A stretch of 64,000 nucleotides of DNA, taken from Ulota crispa. Its lineage: Eukaryota; Streptophyta; Bryopsida; Orthotrichales; Orthotrichaceae. Within the stretch, counting starts at the first letter, position 1. Each line of letters opens with the position of its first letter. Where the stretch lies: assembly GCA_963920765.1 (NCBI GenBank), contig OY987243.1:35897060-35961059 (forward strand), read 5' to 3'. A program made the translations under genes and the position numbers. Under the pieces are notes generated by a model that was not told where the DNA came from, ran no database searches, and was given only the letters and a program-made list of their open reading frames with translations. Shown here piece after piece: positions 10,695-22,603 of this stretch.

Positions 10695-13600
10695 TTACAC
10701 ATCTGCCACGTAACCGGAAGGCTTCATCCATTGAGAGAAGTCTAAACCGTCCGCAATTAGTTTCTCCGTGGCTGGTTGAATCTTTTCCAGAAGCTGCCAT
10801 CAAAAAAAAGATCAGAAGCAAGTCAGTTTAACGTCCTATTCACCAGATTGTTGGAGTACGATCGCTTTGCTTTGTGTCTATGTTGATTTTGTATGCTTTC
10901 GAATAAGATGCTATTTAACAACACTGATTAATTCAGGCAAAAACAGAGACTCCACTAGTAAAGCATTAATGGCCACTTTAACCTTAAAACCCTAATCCTA
11001 AAACACATAATCGTAAATACTCAATTACCTTGGGAGGAATGTTTCATCTACTAGTGAGGTATCATGGAAGACGTAAGGGAAGAAATCTTTGGCATGTAGA
11101 ATGTTATGTAGAGACAAAGTGTGTACCTTGTCGTGAATGGCTCCATTGCTGACGATGAGAGTGCGGTCAAATACGGTGAAGACTCCACCATCCATGCGAG
11201 TCACCTTTCCTCCGGCCTCTTCCACAATCTGATCCACCCGAGCGTTGTCAATGTATTTAGACAAACGCGTTTGCATAGAACCAGCAGTGCAGATCATTTG
11301 ATAATTCTAAGGTCGAAATTATCAGGGTTCCAGAAACTACAATGGCCCTTATTGCAATTAATCAATGAAAGTCTGCTGAAATGCACTGAAACAAGGAAGA
11401 GAGAGGGAGTTGAATGTACCAAGACGCCAGCAGCCACGTCCCAGGGCTTAAGGCGAAATTCCCAGTAGGAGTCAACAATGCCAAGAGCAACGTGACAACA
11501 ATCTACTGCGGCAGCACCCAATCTCCTGACACCCTAGTGGACCCATATCAAAGGAAAACACAAAACATAAGACAGAAATCAATAATTGAAATATCCCAAT
11601 TGGTCAGACATACATGGTCACAGGTTAACCCAAGAGGCCCAAATTAGGTCTCACATTTATTTTAACTGTTTAAAGTAGGTCCTATGAGGTCTTTCTTTAG
11701 TTTGATTTCATGTAATTTCTGGACCAACACACGGAATGCTCTTTGTTCATTCTGGTGATGTAAAATTTGGATCCATCTATGTTGTGTGTTTCACAATATG
11801 ATCAACAAAAAGAAGTCCATCCAAAACCATGAAAATGTAATATAAGCTCAGAATCTGACATATACACTCATCAGAGGAAACTGACAACTGTACTTCACAT
11901 ACCCGGCTGGCATCCGTAAAGTGTTTGAAGAGATTGATATTGGTTTCCCAAGCTACGTCATGGTCATAACCGAATCCGGTCACCAAAAGAGCCCTTTCAA
12001 CCTGTGTTGACAAAACCCCCGTTCCAAGCAGAATTCAAGATCCATTAACGAGGTCGTGTAAAACGAAGCTTTAACGGATAACCAAAAGTTGAATACCGGC
12101 AGATAAGAAGCATTGTCAATGAAAGTACCATATCATTACTGCTGACATGGATGCGGTGGCCGTTGCAGAATGCTCCTCCTCCTGCAATGTCCAGCCAAAT
12201 TTGACTGAGAAGCCACAATACCTGTGCATCTACAGATCCCAGGTAAGTTACAGCCATGTGGAAATCAAAACTCCTTCTCTGTGTCCACTGCAGCATTAAG
12301 GATGCAACATCACTGTGTACACACAGTAGTTTGACCAAAAGAGAGGAGGGCTGACTGGTGGCCTTTGCCTGCTGATGCTGAAAATGTTCGCGTTACCCAT
12401 GCGTAAGGTCCTCCAGTAAACTCCACCTACAAGCATTACCCACACATATCTCAAGCTATTCACCAGAATTATCCTTAGTTACAGTTCTCGAAGACAGCTA
12501 GATAAACTTTCAGGCACAAAAATGCACGTGGCATTTATCCAGAGATCATAACATTCCAGAGTAGTATACAGTTTGCACCCTAACTTTCCACGGTGTCACA
12601 AGAAGAATCTTGACAACTAGCCCGCTTTCGAAGCATTTTTCGCATTCACAGGCATGCAATCACTGTCATATGAACTCGCATGCAAACATAATGACGAAAT
12701 ATTATATGAAAGGAAACAAATAATTATAATGTGAGCCATTCCAGCCTTTGCAGTCAAAACATGAGCTGAGGCTTGAGCAGAAACGAATCTGGATTCTTTT
12801 CTTGGCACATTGATTGCAAGGATGTTCAAGCAGCTGCTCAAGAATGTGAAAAGACAGTTATGTTGTGGTTTAGGCATGATGACAGCAAACAATTTGCACG
12901 AAGAACGGGCCACATCAAAGAACTACTCACCACACTGGCAGCAAGAGGCCGCCCTCGATAAAGTACAGCAATAGAGACAGCAAAGGAAGGATAACCATGA
13001 GCAAAATTCGTAGTGCCATCTGCAATCACAAAGCAAACAGATCACAAAATTAAAAGCATGAAAATATGCCGGAAAACGGTTTCAGCACTTTTCGTGACAT
13101 ACAACTTGATACACGTTGAGCAGAAGAGCATTAACATGAGGACATTAGAGTTCCCCAGAATACGTTCCCCAGAAGTTCGTTTAGGAGCATAAGAAGTCAT
13201 CCCCAGAACTCAAAGCCTCACCAAGCAAACGTTGATTGAGAGCCTCTGATAGTACTCTGATAGTACCAGTGGATGATAGCAAGTAGCCGCATGTGACATA
13301 CCTACAGGATCTATGCACCAGAGATACTCCGAAGTTGGATCTCCACTCACGCCGCCCTCTTCTCCGAGAATCAGATGCTCTGGAAACCTTTCTCGGACGA
13401 CTTCAAGAATTGCAAGCTCCGATTTACGGTCCGTGCTGTTAAGCATTGTCCCAACATGAACTTTGCAATTCAATCCTTTGAGCTCACAGGCTTCTATTGC
13501 AAGGAACTACAGGCTCTACTTGAAAATATGCTCATGAATCAAAAAGTGCATACAGCAGAGAGAAACTGACTCTGTCACAAGGTCCGCCTTGCCCTTGTAG

Positions 13601-15097
13601 TCTATATCTCGTGGCTTGTCAACTGCAGCCATGATGACCTGCATGCCAAATGCAAAAATCTAAAAGTCGGTAGGAGGCTTCCTTAACATACTGCATGCAG
13701 GAAATAATTTGTTTGAAAGTTTCTTACTCCCTCTATCCTTCTAAAAAATTCCAAATCAGACACGTTTCTTGAACCACTAAGAAGCTCCCTTTTGCTGATT
13801 TCAAACGCTCAAAAAGCGTTTGCCATGTTCAATGATCTCAAGGGGGCAAGTTAAGCGATTAAAGACCATTCCTCTCCTAGCAAGCTTGGCCTTGCCCATA
13901 TGAGAGGTGCCATTGTTGCTACTAATCTTTAAATCATCAATAATGAGGAGTTGGCAGCATGCACAAATTTAGGTATGGAATTTGGGTGCCTAAACAGCGA
14001 CATCAAAGCTGGAGATTTTGCATATATTTGATAGACAGTAGATTGATTCTAGAATGCATGTGTCACTAGCACAAAGGCTAAAATAATGAGGAGCTAGCAA
14101 CATTCACAAACCATAAACCACGCGCAAATATGGTACTTTTTGCATGGAATTTGGGTACCTAAACAGCGACATCAAAACTGGAGATTTTGCATACATTTGA
14201 TAGATGGTAGATTGATTCTAGAATGCATGTATCACTACCACAAAGACTAAAAACACTTAGAGGGACAGAGGGAGTATCAGGAATCGCTAGTAGACACCAT
14301 AGCCGATCTTTTGATACACACTCGAGGTAGATGCAAAATTGTCCAATAATATGCTGTGCTCTATTGCACGCCAACATTACAGTTCTACAAAGTGCAGCAT
14401 GTCTACCCAAACTGCCTCAACGCTCAAGCATCTTGCGATTTCCGCTTTGGTGAGGTACAAAGTTCTTACATTACAAACCATTCCCAATTTACCTGAAATG
14501 GTAGAATGCCCTCATTCACTCCTTTCGAAGAATGTGGGATGCTGCTGTCTGCTGACACTCATAACCTAACTTCGAGCAAATTTCAATCTCAATCAGAACC
14601 TAAAGAAGTCTGCGGTCGGAGAATAGAAACGCCGAGCTTTGGCGATCCCCATTCATTGCAAAAACCTCAAGTCTCAAGATACTCACAATCTCCAGAAGGA
14701 ATTCAAATTCTCCGGCAAGAATTCGCACAACTTTGATCCACATGTGGTGCTATTGAATTTAATCATTGTTGTTATTGATAGTTTTAGGGAGTTCTCGGCT
14801 CACCTGGGCACCGCGACGACTCGCGGCGTCCAGCGCGTCCATCAAAGCCTTCACGGGCAATCCCGCCGTGTTCACAGCACCAACCCGCGCAGGCGGCGCC
14901 TCCGAGACCGCAGCACGCACGACGGCACGGCGCTGAGAGCACATTCCTGCGCCCAGGCCCACTCGTGGGACACCCGCAGTGGTCCATAGCTGAGCGTGGC
15001 CCGCGAGGACGGAGGATCGCACATTCGTGGAGGTTGTTTGAGCGGGTGCGAGAAGGCAAGACGAGGCAAAACCCCTGAGCCCTGTGGTTGTCGCCAT
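10695..15097 (-). CDS. IMPL1: Chloroplast inositol monophosphatase-like protein, ten coding exons
   Basis: Coding exons on the minus strand, in order: 15097-14804, 13638-13571, 13435-13302, 13019-12931, 12426-12369, 12181-12129, 12001-11903, 11533-11420, 11228-11127 and 10793-10695. All phases join and give 369 residues, close to the roughly 370 of Arabidopsis IMPL1. The first 60 or so residues are Ser/Ala/Thr/Arg-rich and lack acids early on, as in a stromal transit peptide. Motifs of the Mg-dependent inositol monophosphatase fold are GEEGG (about 145-149), WCIDPVDGTT (about 160-169) and KPWDVAAG (about 294-300), containing the metal-binding Glu and Asp residues. Family members hydrolyse inositol phosphates and related sugar phosphates. 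Intron 5 uses a GC donor. The ATG at 15,097 is preferred over the in-frame one at 15,139 because it opens a typical MATTT-type transit peptide. Identity is firm; exact substrate is not shown. Confidence 0.93.
13727..14274. mobile_element. Stowaway-like element in IMPL1 intron 1
   Basis: The left end CTCCCTCTATCC and the right end GGACAGAGGGAG are inverted repeats, each next to a TA dinucleotide (13725-13726 and 14275-14276). CTCCCTC termini with TA duplication are diagnostic of plant Stowaway MITEs of the Tc1/mariner group. At 548 bp it is longer than a typical Stowaway because it holds an internal tandem duplication. It sits wholly in intron 1 (13,639-14,803) and does not touch the splice sites. 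Confidence 0.82.
13975..14252 (+). repeat. Tandem duplication of a 108-bp segment inside the Stowaway-like element
   Basis: The segment starting ATGGAATTTGGGTGCCTAAA at 13,975 recurs at 14,144 as ATGGAATTTGGGTACCTAAA and stays similar for about 108 bp. Both copies contain GATTGATTCTAGAATGCATG. The sequence before each copy (AATAATGAGGAG) is also shared, so the duplicated unit is nearer 165 bp. Confidence 0.8.
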
Positions 15098-15215
15098 AGC
15101 TGCGATTACGACAGTTGCAATTGCAATTGGGCAATGCAAACAACGACTCTTGGGAACTCACTGCAGCAGGAATTGCAAGTTCCTTCAGTTAGTGGCTCTG
15201 AGTACACTTGACGAT

Positions 15216-15553
15216 GAGCTCCGGACGGACTTGGACAGACAGACCCGGACGGACGGGCCCAGACGGACAGACCCAGAATGACGGACCCAGACGGACGGAC
15301 GGACCCGTACGGAAGGACCTGGACGGACGGACGCAGACGGATAGACCCAGAATGACGGACCCAGACGGACGGACGGACCCGTACGGAAGGACCTGGACGG
15401 ACGGACGCAGACGGATAGACCCAGAATGACGGACCCAGACGGACAGACCCAGAATGACGGACCCAGACGGACGGATGGACCCAGACAAAAGGACTCGGAT
15501 GGAAGGTCCTAGACGAACGGACCCAGACGGACGGACTCGGACGAACAAACCTA
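15216..15553 (+). repeat. GGACGGACCCAGA minisatellite with 74-bp higher-order unit
   Basis: The tract is built from short ACGGACCCAG-type units. A larger 74-bp unit beginning CCCAGAATGACGG starts at 15,272, 15,346 and 15,420, so at least two nearly identical higher-order copies are present. It begins about 120 bp upstream of the IMPL1 start codon, in its leader or promoter region. Long frames across it are only translations of the repeat. Confidence 0.9.
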
Positions 15554-15559
15554 GACAGA

Positions 15560-17348
15560 AAGATGAATGGATAGATGGATGATGTATGGATGAATAGGTG
15601 GCGTATGGATGGATGGCGTCCAAGTGCATATATTTCCCACGCCATGTCACTCTTGAAGCTCTATCTGTGAACCTTTTCCTTAAAAGCAAACTTTTGGTTA
15701 CTTCAGGCTCAATAGGATCTATACAATGTACCTATTTTGCTCATCAAAAACAACAGTACCATTCTATAATGTATGTTATTCTTTGTGAATTTACATTAAA
15801 AAATTCAATTTTTTAGAAAATATTTAATGGTGACATAGTACTAGATTGTCTTTTTCTACTCATAGTTTTTGAGATGTACATTAGGAAAGTCATATGAGGT
15901 AGAGACACTTCACAAAATTTTGAGTTTTTTTCACCTCCTATTATTTAAATTATGTCACCTTTGCTTTGACTTTTCATCCAATACAAAATGGCTTTTTAAA
16001 TATCTAGTTGCATGTACAAATTCATACTAAACACAGTCTTGTGCATAAGATAGCTCCAAATCTTGTACACCATAGTGCACTCACTGGTGAATGCAGTCCA
16101 AAGTTAAGACTCCATTGTTGGGTGCAGTCCAAAGACAATAGTGCACCCATTGTTGGATGTAGTCCATAGTCAATAGTGCACCTACCGTTGAGTGCAATCC
16201 AAAATCCATAGTGCAACCATTGGTGGGTGCAGGCTACCATTATCCGTAGCTTTTCATCTACGGACGTGGTCATTATTTTTTTGCTGATCTCGTAGGTAAT
16301 ATTTTGTAGTTGTTTCCCTCATCATTAGTGGGGTCTCTTTGAATTGTTTGAACAAAGGCAAGTGAATAAATAGAGCATTTACACTTTGCATTATAACTAA
16401 GTGGGGGGAATCAAATATGATTAATGGCTACTCAAGTTGTCTTAATCCAAGGTCCCATTAGCAACAGGGCAGCATGTGGGATTGCACCTCATCTCAAAGG
16501 CAATTTTGCATCTTGAAACTTTGGCTACTTTTTAAATTTTCCACTTTGTTTTTACAATACAATTTTAGAGCAACCAAATTTGAGATAGAAATTTTGCTAA
16601 ACTTAGCCAAATTTATTACTGTTGGTGGAGACTACCAAGGACCAAAATTGGACATTTCAAGAGAATATATTAATGAGTATTCTCTTTTGCTTTTGACTTT
16701 TAGTACACTTCTAGTACTGCAAGGGTCACTCGATATTATTTATTGATATGTTTTAGAGTAAACATGAGAACTTGAACATGTTTTTGAAAGTCACACAATG
16801 ATTATAGAAATTTTATATATGATGTATAAAAAAATCAGAATTTCACAAATATGTTTGTTACAATCTTAAGAGAAAAAAAATAAATGACAAGTTTGTCAAA
16901 TATCCTATTATCATGGCAATGTATTTTTAAATGATTACCATAGCCTTATCAAACCTAATACCAAAAGTGTACCTTTAGATGGTTGTTGGCAATGTAATCA
17001 TCTCCCAAGTATTCTAGTCAATATTCTATACCATAGCCTTATCAAACCCGATACCAAAATTATATAGAATAACTTGTTTGTTGTAGAAACAACACTCAAC
17101 GTCACTTGTGCCCTCAACCGGACAAATATTGGCAAGTACATCTGGCGGCATTGTCCATGAGCATGTAAACTCGTCCTCAAGCAACTCATGCGTTTCCCAA
17201 AGGGCAAGAGTCGGTAACCCCCCCATTCGTCTACAATCTTGAATCCAAAGATGAACATAGTATCTCGCCATAACCAATGGTTGGTATTACTCGCTTGGGC
17301 AAACCTAGCTAGAGTGAGTTTGGGTTGACTAGCTCCCAAATAACATCC
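15560..17348. other. Intergenic; no gene recognised
   Basis: Apart from the minisatellite at 16,074-16,235 nothing definable is seen. The frames at 16,474-16,746 and 16,998-17,339 have no recognised domain. Confidence 0.45.
16074..16235 (+). repeat. Degenerate 35-bp minisatellite, about four to five units
   Basis: Units begin TAGTGCAC or TAGTGCAA and contain TTGTTGGGTGCAGTCCAAAG with substitutions. They follow one another directly without spacers. The unit is not palindromic and copies differ, so this is not a CRISPR array. Confidence 0.75.
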
Positions 17349-18276
17349 TTAACCCCTAAGCGCCCACGTCCCCAAAATTGGCCCTCCAAATTTTTTAAAT
17401 GGATCTCTTGTTCATAAGTCAAGCCATTGATTTAATGGAATTATATCCTGTCCTAGTGCTCTACAAGGAGGATTGGGTGTAGTGGGCCAATTGTGGTCCT
17501 ACCGCTTTTACCTTTCTTGGGAGCTATGCAAACCTTTGTTTTATATGGGAATCCTAGTTTTTGTGAAAGGGCATACCTTGAGGTCGCCAGCTAGATTGGC
17601 AGTAGGCGGTTTAGGGTCGTTGGAGTCTTATTCTTGAGCTTCCTTGTTGTCCTCGTTGGCATTCCCTCCCCTTTGCTGCGCTTCTTCGGTGCAAGAGAGG
17701 AGCACAACAAGTTTGATGTATGAATGAAGAACCTGCTAGTGCATTGTTTGATGGATTTGTTAGTAGGTAGATTGTGCTACTGAATTTAGCACAGTGGTCA
17801 TGCAATTGTTATTAATGGGGGGCAGTTACGGTCGTCATGTTTTAGGAGATTTTTGCCGCCATTTGCAGAGGAAAGCAACCAAATACGGGACAAGTAATTG
17901 CTACATGGCGCAAAAGCAACCAAATATGGGAGAAGTAATTGTTGCGCAGTGCAACAAATACTTTGCACGGCAAAATTTAGGGTGCTAAAGTGGACCATGA
18001 AAGCACACTATTCACTGACATTTGACAATGGTTCTAGTGTAGTTCTAGTATTTTTTGTTGCCCTAAACTGCTCCAAAAGCCACTTTTTCCCATCCACAAG
18101 TCATCTCTGATAGAGCACAAGACCTTCATAACCATGTACCCCACTCACTTTAGTAGTACATGCACTAATTGTACCATTGGTACATTTAGACTTCTAGTTC
18201 TACCCAATCTGGCTGATTGGAACCCCAAATTAAATCGTGAGAGGCCATATTCAGGCACTAGGGTGCTTGAGGTTAA
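17349..18276. mobile_element. Candidate TTAA-family element, copy 2
   Basis: The left end is TTAA then CCCCTAAGCGCCCACG. The right end, read inward on the other strand, is TTAA then CCTCAAGCACCCTAG. The ends match imperfectly, the TTAA is present on both sides and the 920-bp length fits the family. Internally there is a local direct repeat, GCAACCAAATA at 17,875 and 17,925. The call rests on degenerate termini only. Confidence 0.45.
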
Positions 18277-18433
18277 GTAAGAAAAATCCAAGTAAAATCC
18301 TAGTAATGATGAGGCTTGTTACACATTTGATAAATTTATAAAATATACACCTAGTTTTATGTAGGAACATCAAAAACACCCTTGGCTTTTTGCAAGAACA
18401 TCAATTATATCTTGATTATCTTTGAGAATAGCA

Positions 18434-18966
18434 TTAATCCCTCAGTGCTCAATCAACCATTTCCTACTTGCTGCTTGTTTTTTGCGGGTTGCTTGAGATG
18501 AATTTAAAAAAATAAAAAAATAAAAAAGGAAATCAAGTCTACTTTCCAACTCAACTTGAATAATTTCAATCCAAGTTAAACTCCATCAAGGAGATTTTTT
18601 CAACAACAAACACTTCAATATTTGCTAGTGTTATAAAATTTACTATTTCAAGAACCTAATGATGTTCTCTCCTTTGAAAAGATTGCATTTTTGAAGTTTA
18701 CAATAAAATGTTTGCTTTTAACCAATCATACCAAATTTAAAATCTATGAATACAATTTGTAATTTTGGTGAATATCAAATGGTAGATGCTTCTAAATTCA
18801 TTAAATAAAAATCCAAAACTTTTTTTGAATGTTTGACTATATGGATAATTACCAAACATCATGATTCTTGTTTTCTTTTTTGAAGCAATCTTCATCAAAG
18901 TTACATTAGTATCATTTTATAATGCATCTAAGTTTTGCCCTTACCCCTTGGGCATTTAGGAGTTAG
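18434..18966. mobile_element. TTAA-family element, copy 3, nested
   Basis: TTAA at 18,434-18,437 is followed by TCCCTCAGTGCTCAA. The right end reads TTGGGCATTTAGGAG and then TTAG, one base from TTAA. The body is 525 bp. Removing it rejoins an arm sequence found intact at about 53,994-54,030. Confidence 0.6.
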
Positions 18967-19324
18967 TACCCTTAGTTTTTTGGAAGAATACCAAAAACAC
19001 CCCTCCATTATATTGAAATATCAAACTCACTTCTAATTCTCTTGTGTCTCTTATTGCAAAATTTTGTAAATACTAGGACAAAAATGGAAATCACAAATTA
19101 GACAAGAGTTGAATGGAAGCTCTTCAAATTCTATAAAGGGTTTTGCATGTAAGATTAATGTGATAAAAGCCATTGCAGTGACTACATAGACATTTGCATT
19201 GTTGTTTCATAACTCACAAAAAAAAATCAATAAATGGGCACAAAGAAATGAAGGGTATCTATGATAGTCTCAAAGATAACTAAGGGTGTAATCTAATCTA
19301 CATTCTTACAAAAAAAAGCAACTT

Positions 19325-20255
19325 TTAACCTCTAAATCAACACACACTTGAGAACTTGAGTAGGACCATACAAAGTCAATTTTATTGGATGTTCTTAAAA
19401 TTGTTAGACAAGGTGTAAATACATATTTCCAAGTGTAAAAAGTGTTTTTTTCCCAATTGGATGTCTAATTCAAACAAAAATTCAAAAGTTATGCTCCCCG
19501 AGACAATTCGGGCAGCTTGGGCAATTGGGGCATCTTTGGAGAATCTTATGTTGAAACTCTCATCAACTTTTTAAATTTGGCATGTATGTAACTAATAAAA
19601 AATGGTATACAATTGTCAAAAAATAAAAAAAAGCTCTCAAATCACATTCTAAGAGGAAACAAACTTTGTCTAGGCAATTTCAAGAAAAAAAAATTCTTCT
19701 AACTTCAGGCCATATTATCTTACAATCTATAAATGAAAAATTCTTATAGCCTTTCTGGCATATTCCAAATGATTGCCTCTAACCTTTTACTGTTTAGATT
19801 TCCAATTAAAAACTTCCTCATTATACGTTAAGAAATCATGAAAAAATGGCTAGTAAGTGTGCCAATTCACTTAACCTCTTACATTGCAAGGTGATTTAGA
19901 ATAAGCTAGATTCTATATTTGCTTTTGAAATTTTTTATGAGTGAACCTAACATTGTATACTTATGAATGATTAAAAAAAAATTGTGTAGTGCAAATATTT
20001 TACTCTAGGAGAGCTCAAAGTTTCCTTACCTTGTTTTGCACAAGTTGTTTTTCTCACCTCAAATGTTAATATCTTACAATTGACGTGGTCAAAAGAGCTG
20101 GGCTTTTTTGCACACATTGATTTATTTTTTTAACACACTTTAATATTGTTGAAATTTGGAAAAAGGTTTCTGTTTTTAATTTTGAGCAATGCACTAAAAG
20201 TTGGCAATTTATGAGCTTTTTTCTCAAAAAACACCCTTGGACCTTTAGGGGTTAA
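19325..20255. mobile_element. TTAA-family element, copy 4, nested
   Basis: The ends are TTAA plus CCTCTAAATC on the left, and GGACCTTTAGGGG plus TTAA on the right. The body is 923 bp. Its interior matches copy 6 (22,608-23,555) in the opposite orientation: GGGCAGCTTGGGCAATTGGG here corresponds to CCCAAATTACCCAAGCTGCC there. No open frame of note. Confidence 0.8.
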
Positions 20256-20510
20256 TATTTAAATAACACAAGGTATATTAATATTATAAAATAATGGAGG
20301 GGTGTTTTTGATATTCTTCCAAAAAAATAAGGGTATTAATGATATTCTCAAAGATAATCAAGATGTGATTGATGTTCTTGCAAAATTAAAGCCATGGGTG
20401 TTTTTGATGTTCCTACACAAAACAAGGGGTATTTTTTATATTTCAGATCTTTGAGGGTTATGTTTGATGTTTCTAAAGAATCAAGGAGCATTTTTGATAT
20501 TTTTCCCTAC

Positions 20511-21259
20511 ATGTTTTACTTAAAAAGAAATGAGGTTGTGTATTTCTTCTCTCCCAAGTGGTCCTTCTTGTACTCAAAGTAACTCACCCCCAATGCCAAA
20601 CAATATGGGACAAACCCCCCACTCTTCCTTACAAGTTGTTTATTGAATAAAACAAGCTTAGTGTATTGTGCAAGATGCAAAAGTGCAAAACACAGTGTAT
20701 TGTGCAAGACGCAAGATGCAAGACATATAATGTAGGACGCAAAATGCAAAATGCGGAATGTAGAACGCAGTGGGTCAGCCAGGCAACGAGGTAGCAGCTA
20801 GGCCCTTGACCTGTCCCACGCGCCACGTCATGCAAGGCCCACTTTGTATGATTGGTTTAGTATTTGCCATGCCATCCCCATGGCCCATGCTAGCTTTGTG
20901 ACTCCAGCTTGTGACCAGCCAACAGCACTAGCCCCTAACCCCAGCTTCCAATCCTAGCTTTAGTTAATCAATTATTGGATTCATTTTTCATCCACCAAGT
21001 AGTTATCATCCAAATGATTGATTGCCATGGATATAATTGAAATTGCATTTAATTATAGGTATAGATAAGAGTGGTCAAAGGTTTCTAAATTTTTTGGTTA
21101 GCACCAATGATCCCCAAGTATGATTTCACCTTCAGCACAAGTGGCTAAAAACACTGCTAAATAAGCTAAGTATTTTCAAATCTAACATTGGAAAGTTCAC
21201 ATTTTTTAGCTCCATGAAAAATTTGTTAGCAATCAAAATTTAGCCAATTTAAAGAACAC
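20511..21259. other. Intergenic with a short degenerate repeat
   Basis: The tract 20,655-20,780 repeats GCAAGATGCAA/GCAAAACGC-like motifs in a loose 10-bp rhythm. Nothing else is recognised. ACTAGCCCCTAACCCC at about 20,929 could be a decayed end of the TTAA-family element that finishes at 21,479, but this is not secure. Confidence 0.45.
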
Positions 21260-21479
21260 ACAAAAAACTATTTTAGCACTTCAAATGTCAATAACTCACT
21301 CTTCTACATTTAGAATGAGCTATTTTTTCACACACGTACCTCCTGCAGTCAGGGGCAAGACCCTATTGTTGGATTTTCAATAAACTTTTTTTTCCTACTT
21401 TTCTATTGTCATTCTCTTAAAAGTGGCAATTTTTAGTAACTTTCATTAACAAAAAAGGGTTTGGGCCTTTAGGGGTTAA
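21260..21479. mobile_element. TTAA-family element, copy 5, right end resolved only
   Basis: The right end is GGGCCTTTAGGGG followed by TTAA at 21,476-21,479. Read inward it matches the left part of copy 9 (42,236 onward) for about 200 bp, including ACTAAAAATTGCCACTTTT. The opposite end could not be identified. Confidence 0.65.
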
Positions 21480-21664
21480 TAGGAAAGCGTTTGAATTTGA
21501 AAACACTATCAATACAAGTACATTGAAAGTTACATATTGTGAGCAAAAGAAATTTTGGATTTGGACATTGGTTGATTTAGATACATGTCATCAACTATGA
21601 GGGTTCTTGCAACCTTTCTTGCAAAACAAGTTCACAACTCCACATCACTCTTTGGCATGCCTAG

Positions 21665-22232
21665 GTTGTCTAGTGGCCTCCAACAAGTCCTCATACAACC
21701 TATTTTGTCATTCAAGAACTTTGCTAATAGATGTTTCTCTACAATGATCAATTTTGGTGTTTGATTCATACATTGTGACTAAGCTTGTACCTTTAAACAT
21801 AATCTTATGTTTATTTAATGAAAAGCTAGTTAAAATGTAAAAATATAAATTTTACAAAATCTGAGCATATCACAAGTTATATTGAAATCTTTGTAGATCA
21901 GTTTTTTGTTACTTAAGGGGGTTCTTTTTAGAATAGAAGATGTGCATATGGATGTTTCCTACATACCCATGCAATTAAATCTCAAAAATTCATCACCAAT
22001 AATTATTAATCAATTGTCATGTAAAACCATGAATTTAATACAAAATAATTCATCAAAAAAGAGGTTTTGATTTTGAGGAATCAAAATTTGGTATGCTTGG
22101 TTGAGATTGCATAAGAATCATATTCCTATGCTTCAAAACAAAAAAATACCAATTATATTTCAAATTAGCAGATTTTCTTTTAAAACACAACAGGGTGTAT
22201 GAGGACTTGTTGGAGGCCACTGTACAACCTAT
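21665..22232. mobile_element. Foldback element related to the 56-kb hairpin
   Basis: GTGGCCTCCAACAAGTCCTC near 21,674 is mirrored by GAGGACTTGTTGGAGGCCAC near 22,201. The interior from about 21,800 to 22,150 matches the right arm at 56,495-56,770, including TTACTTAAGGGGGTTC and CAAAAATTCATCACCAAT. It is therefore a diverged, single-armed relative of the large foldback. Confidence 0.6.
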
Positions 22233-22603
22233 ACTCCTCAATGGAATAATTAGCCATGGGCTTTTTCAAAAAGTATTGTTGCATCAAGTGCCAGTGTCCT
22301 CATACTTCTTGAACAAATCCCAATTTTGCAAGTTTATCTATTTTTTGTGCAAAACTGTAAGACTTGGTACAAAGGTTCACATGGAGATGTCACAATTAAC
22401 TATTTCTAACCTAACAGTTAGGAGTTGCTCCAACTTGCAAAGCTATTGTGAGACTTGCAACAAGCAATAGTACATGCCTCCACCTTTCCTAGCCTAACCC
22501 TCAAACTACAAGCTCCTAAAATTGTGTGTGGCAAATCAATTTGAACAACCAAGAAAGCAAATGATGGTAGGTCACTTTCACATTTCAAAAAAAGTCCTTC
22601 AAA

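Larger units (their letters stand above)
18355..20510. mobile_element. Composite foldback element carrying two nested TTAA-family insertions
   Basis: Outer arms contain iterated ATCAAAAACACCCTT-type motifs: left at about 18,360-18,434 and 18,967-19,060, right at about 19,240-19,324 and 20,260-20,510 in inverted form. The same arm type occurs in the uninterrupted foldback at 53,884-54,441. Comparison with that copy shows that GAATAGCATTAGTACCCTTAG was opened by the 18,434-18,966 insertion. The 19,325-20,255 insertion opened the other side. Confidence 0.65.

Noticed and set aside
15106..15689. Long minus-strand frames with repeated SVWVRHSGS-like residues upstream of IMPL1
   Set aside because: They are direct translations of the GGACGGACCCAGA minisatellite and overlap the IMPL1 transit-peptide exon in another frame.
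16074..16235. Possible CRISPR-like array
   Set aside because: Units follow each other directly, differ from each other, have no unique spacers, and the context is a plant nuclear genome.
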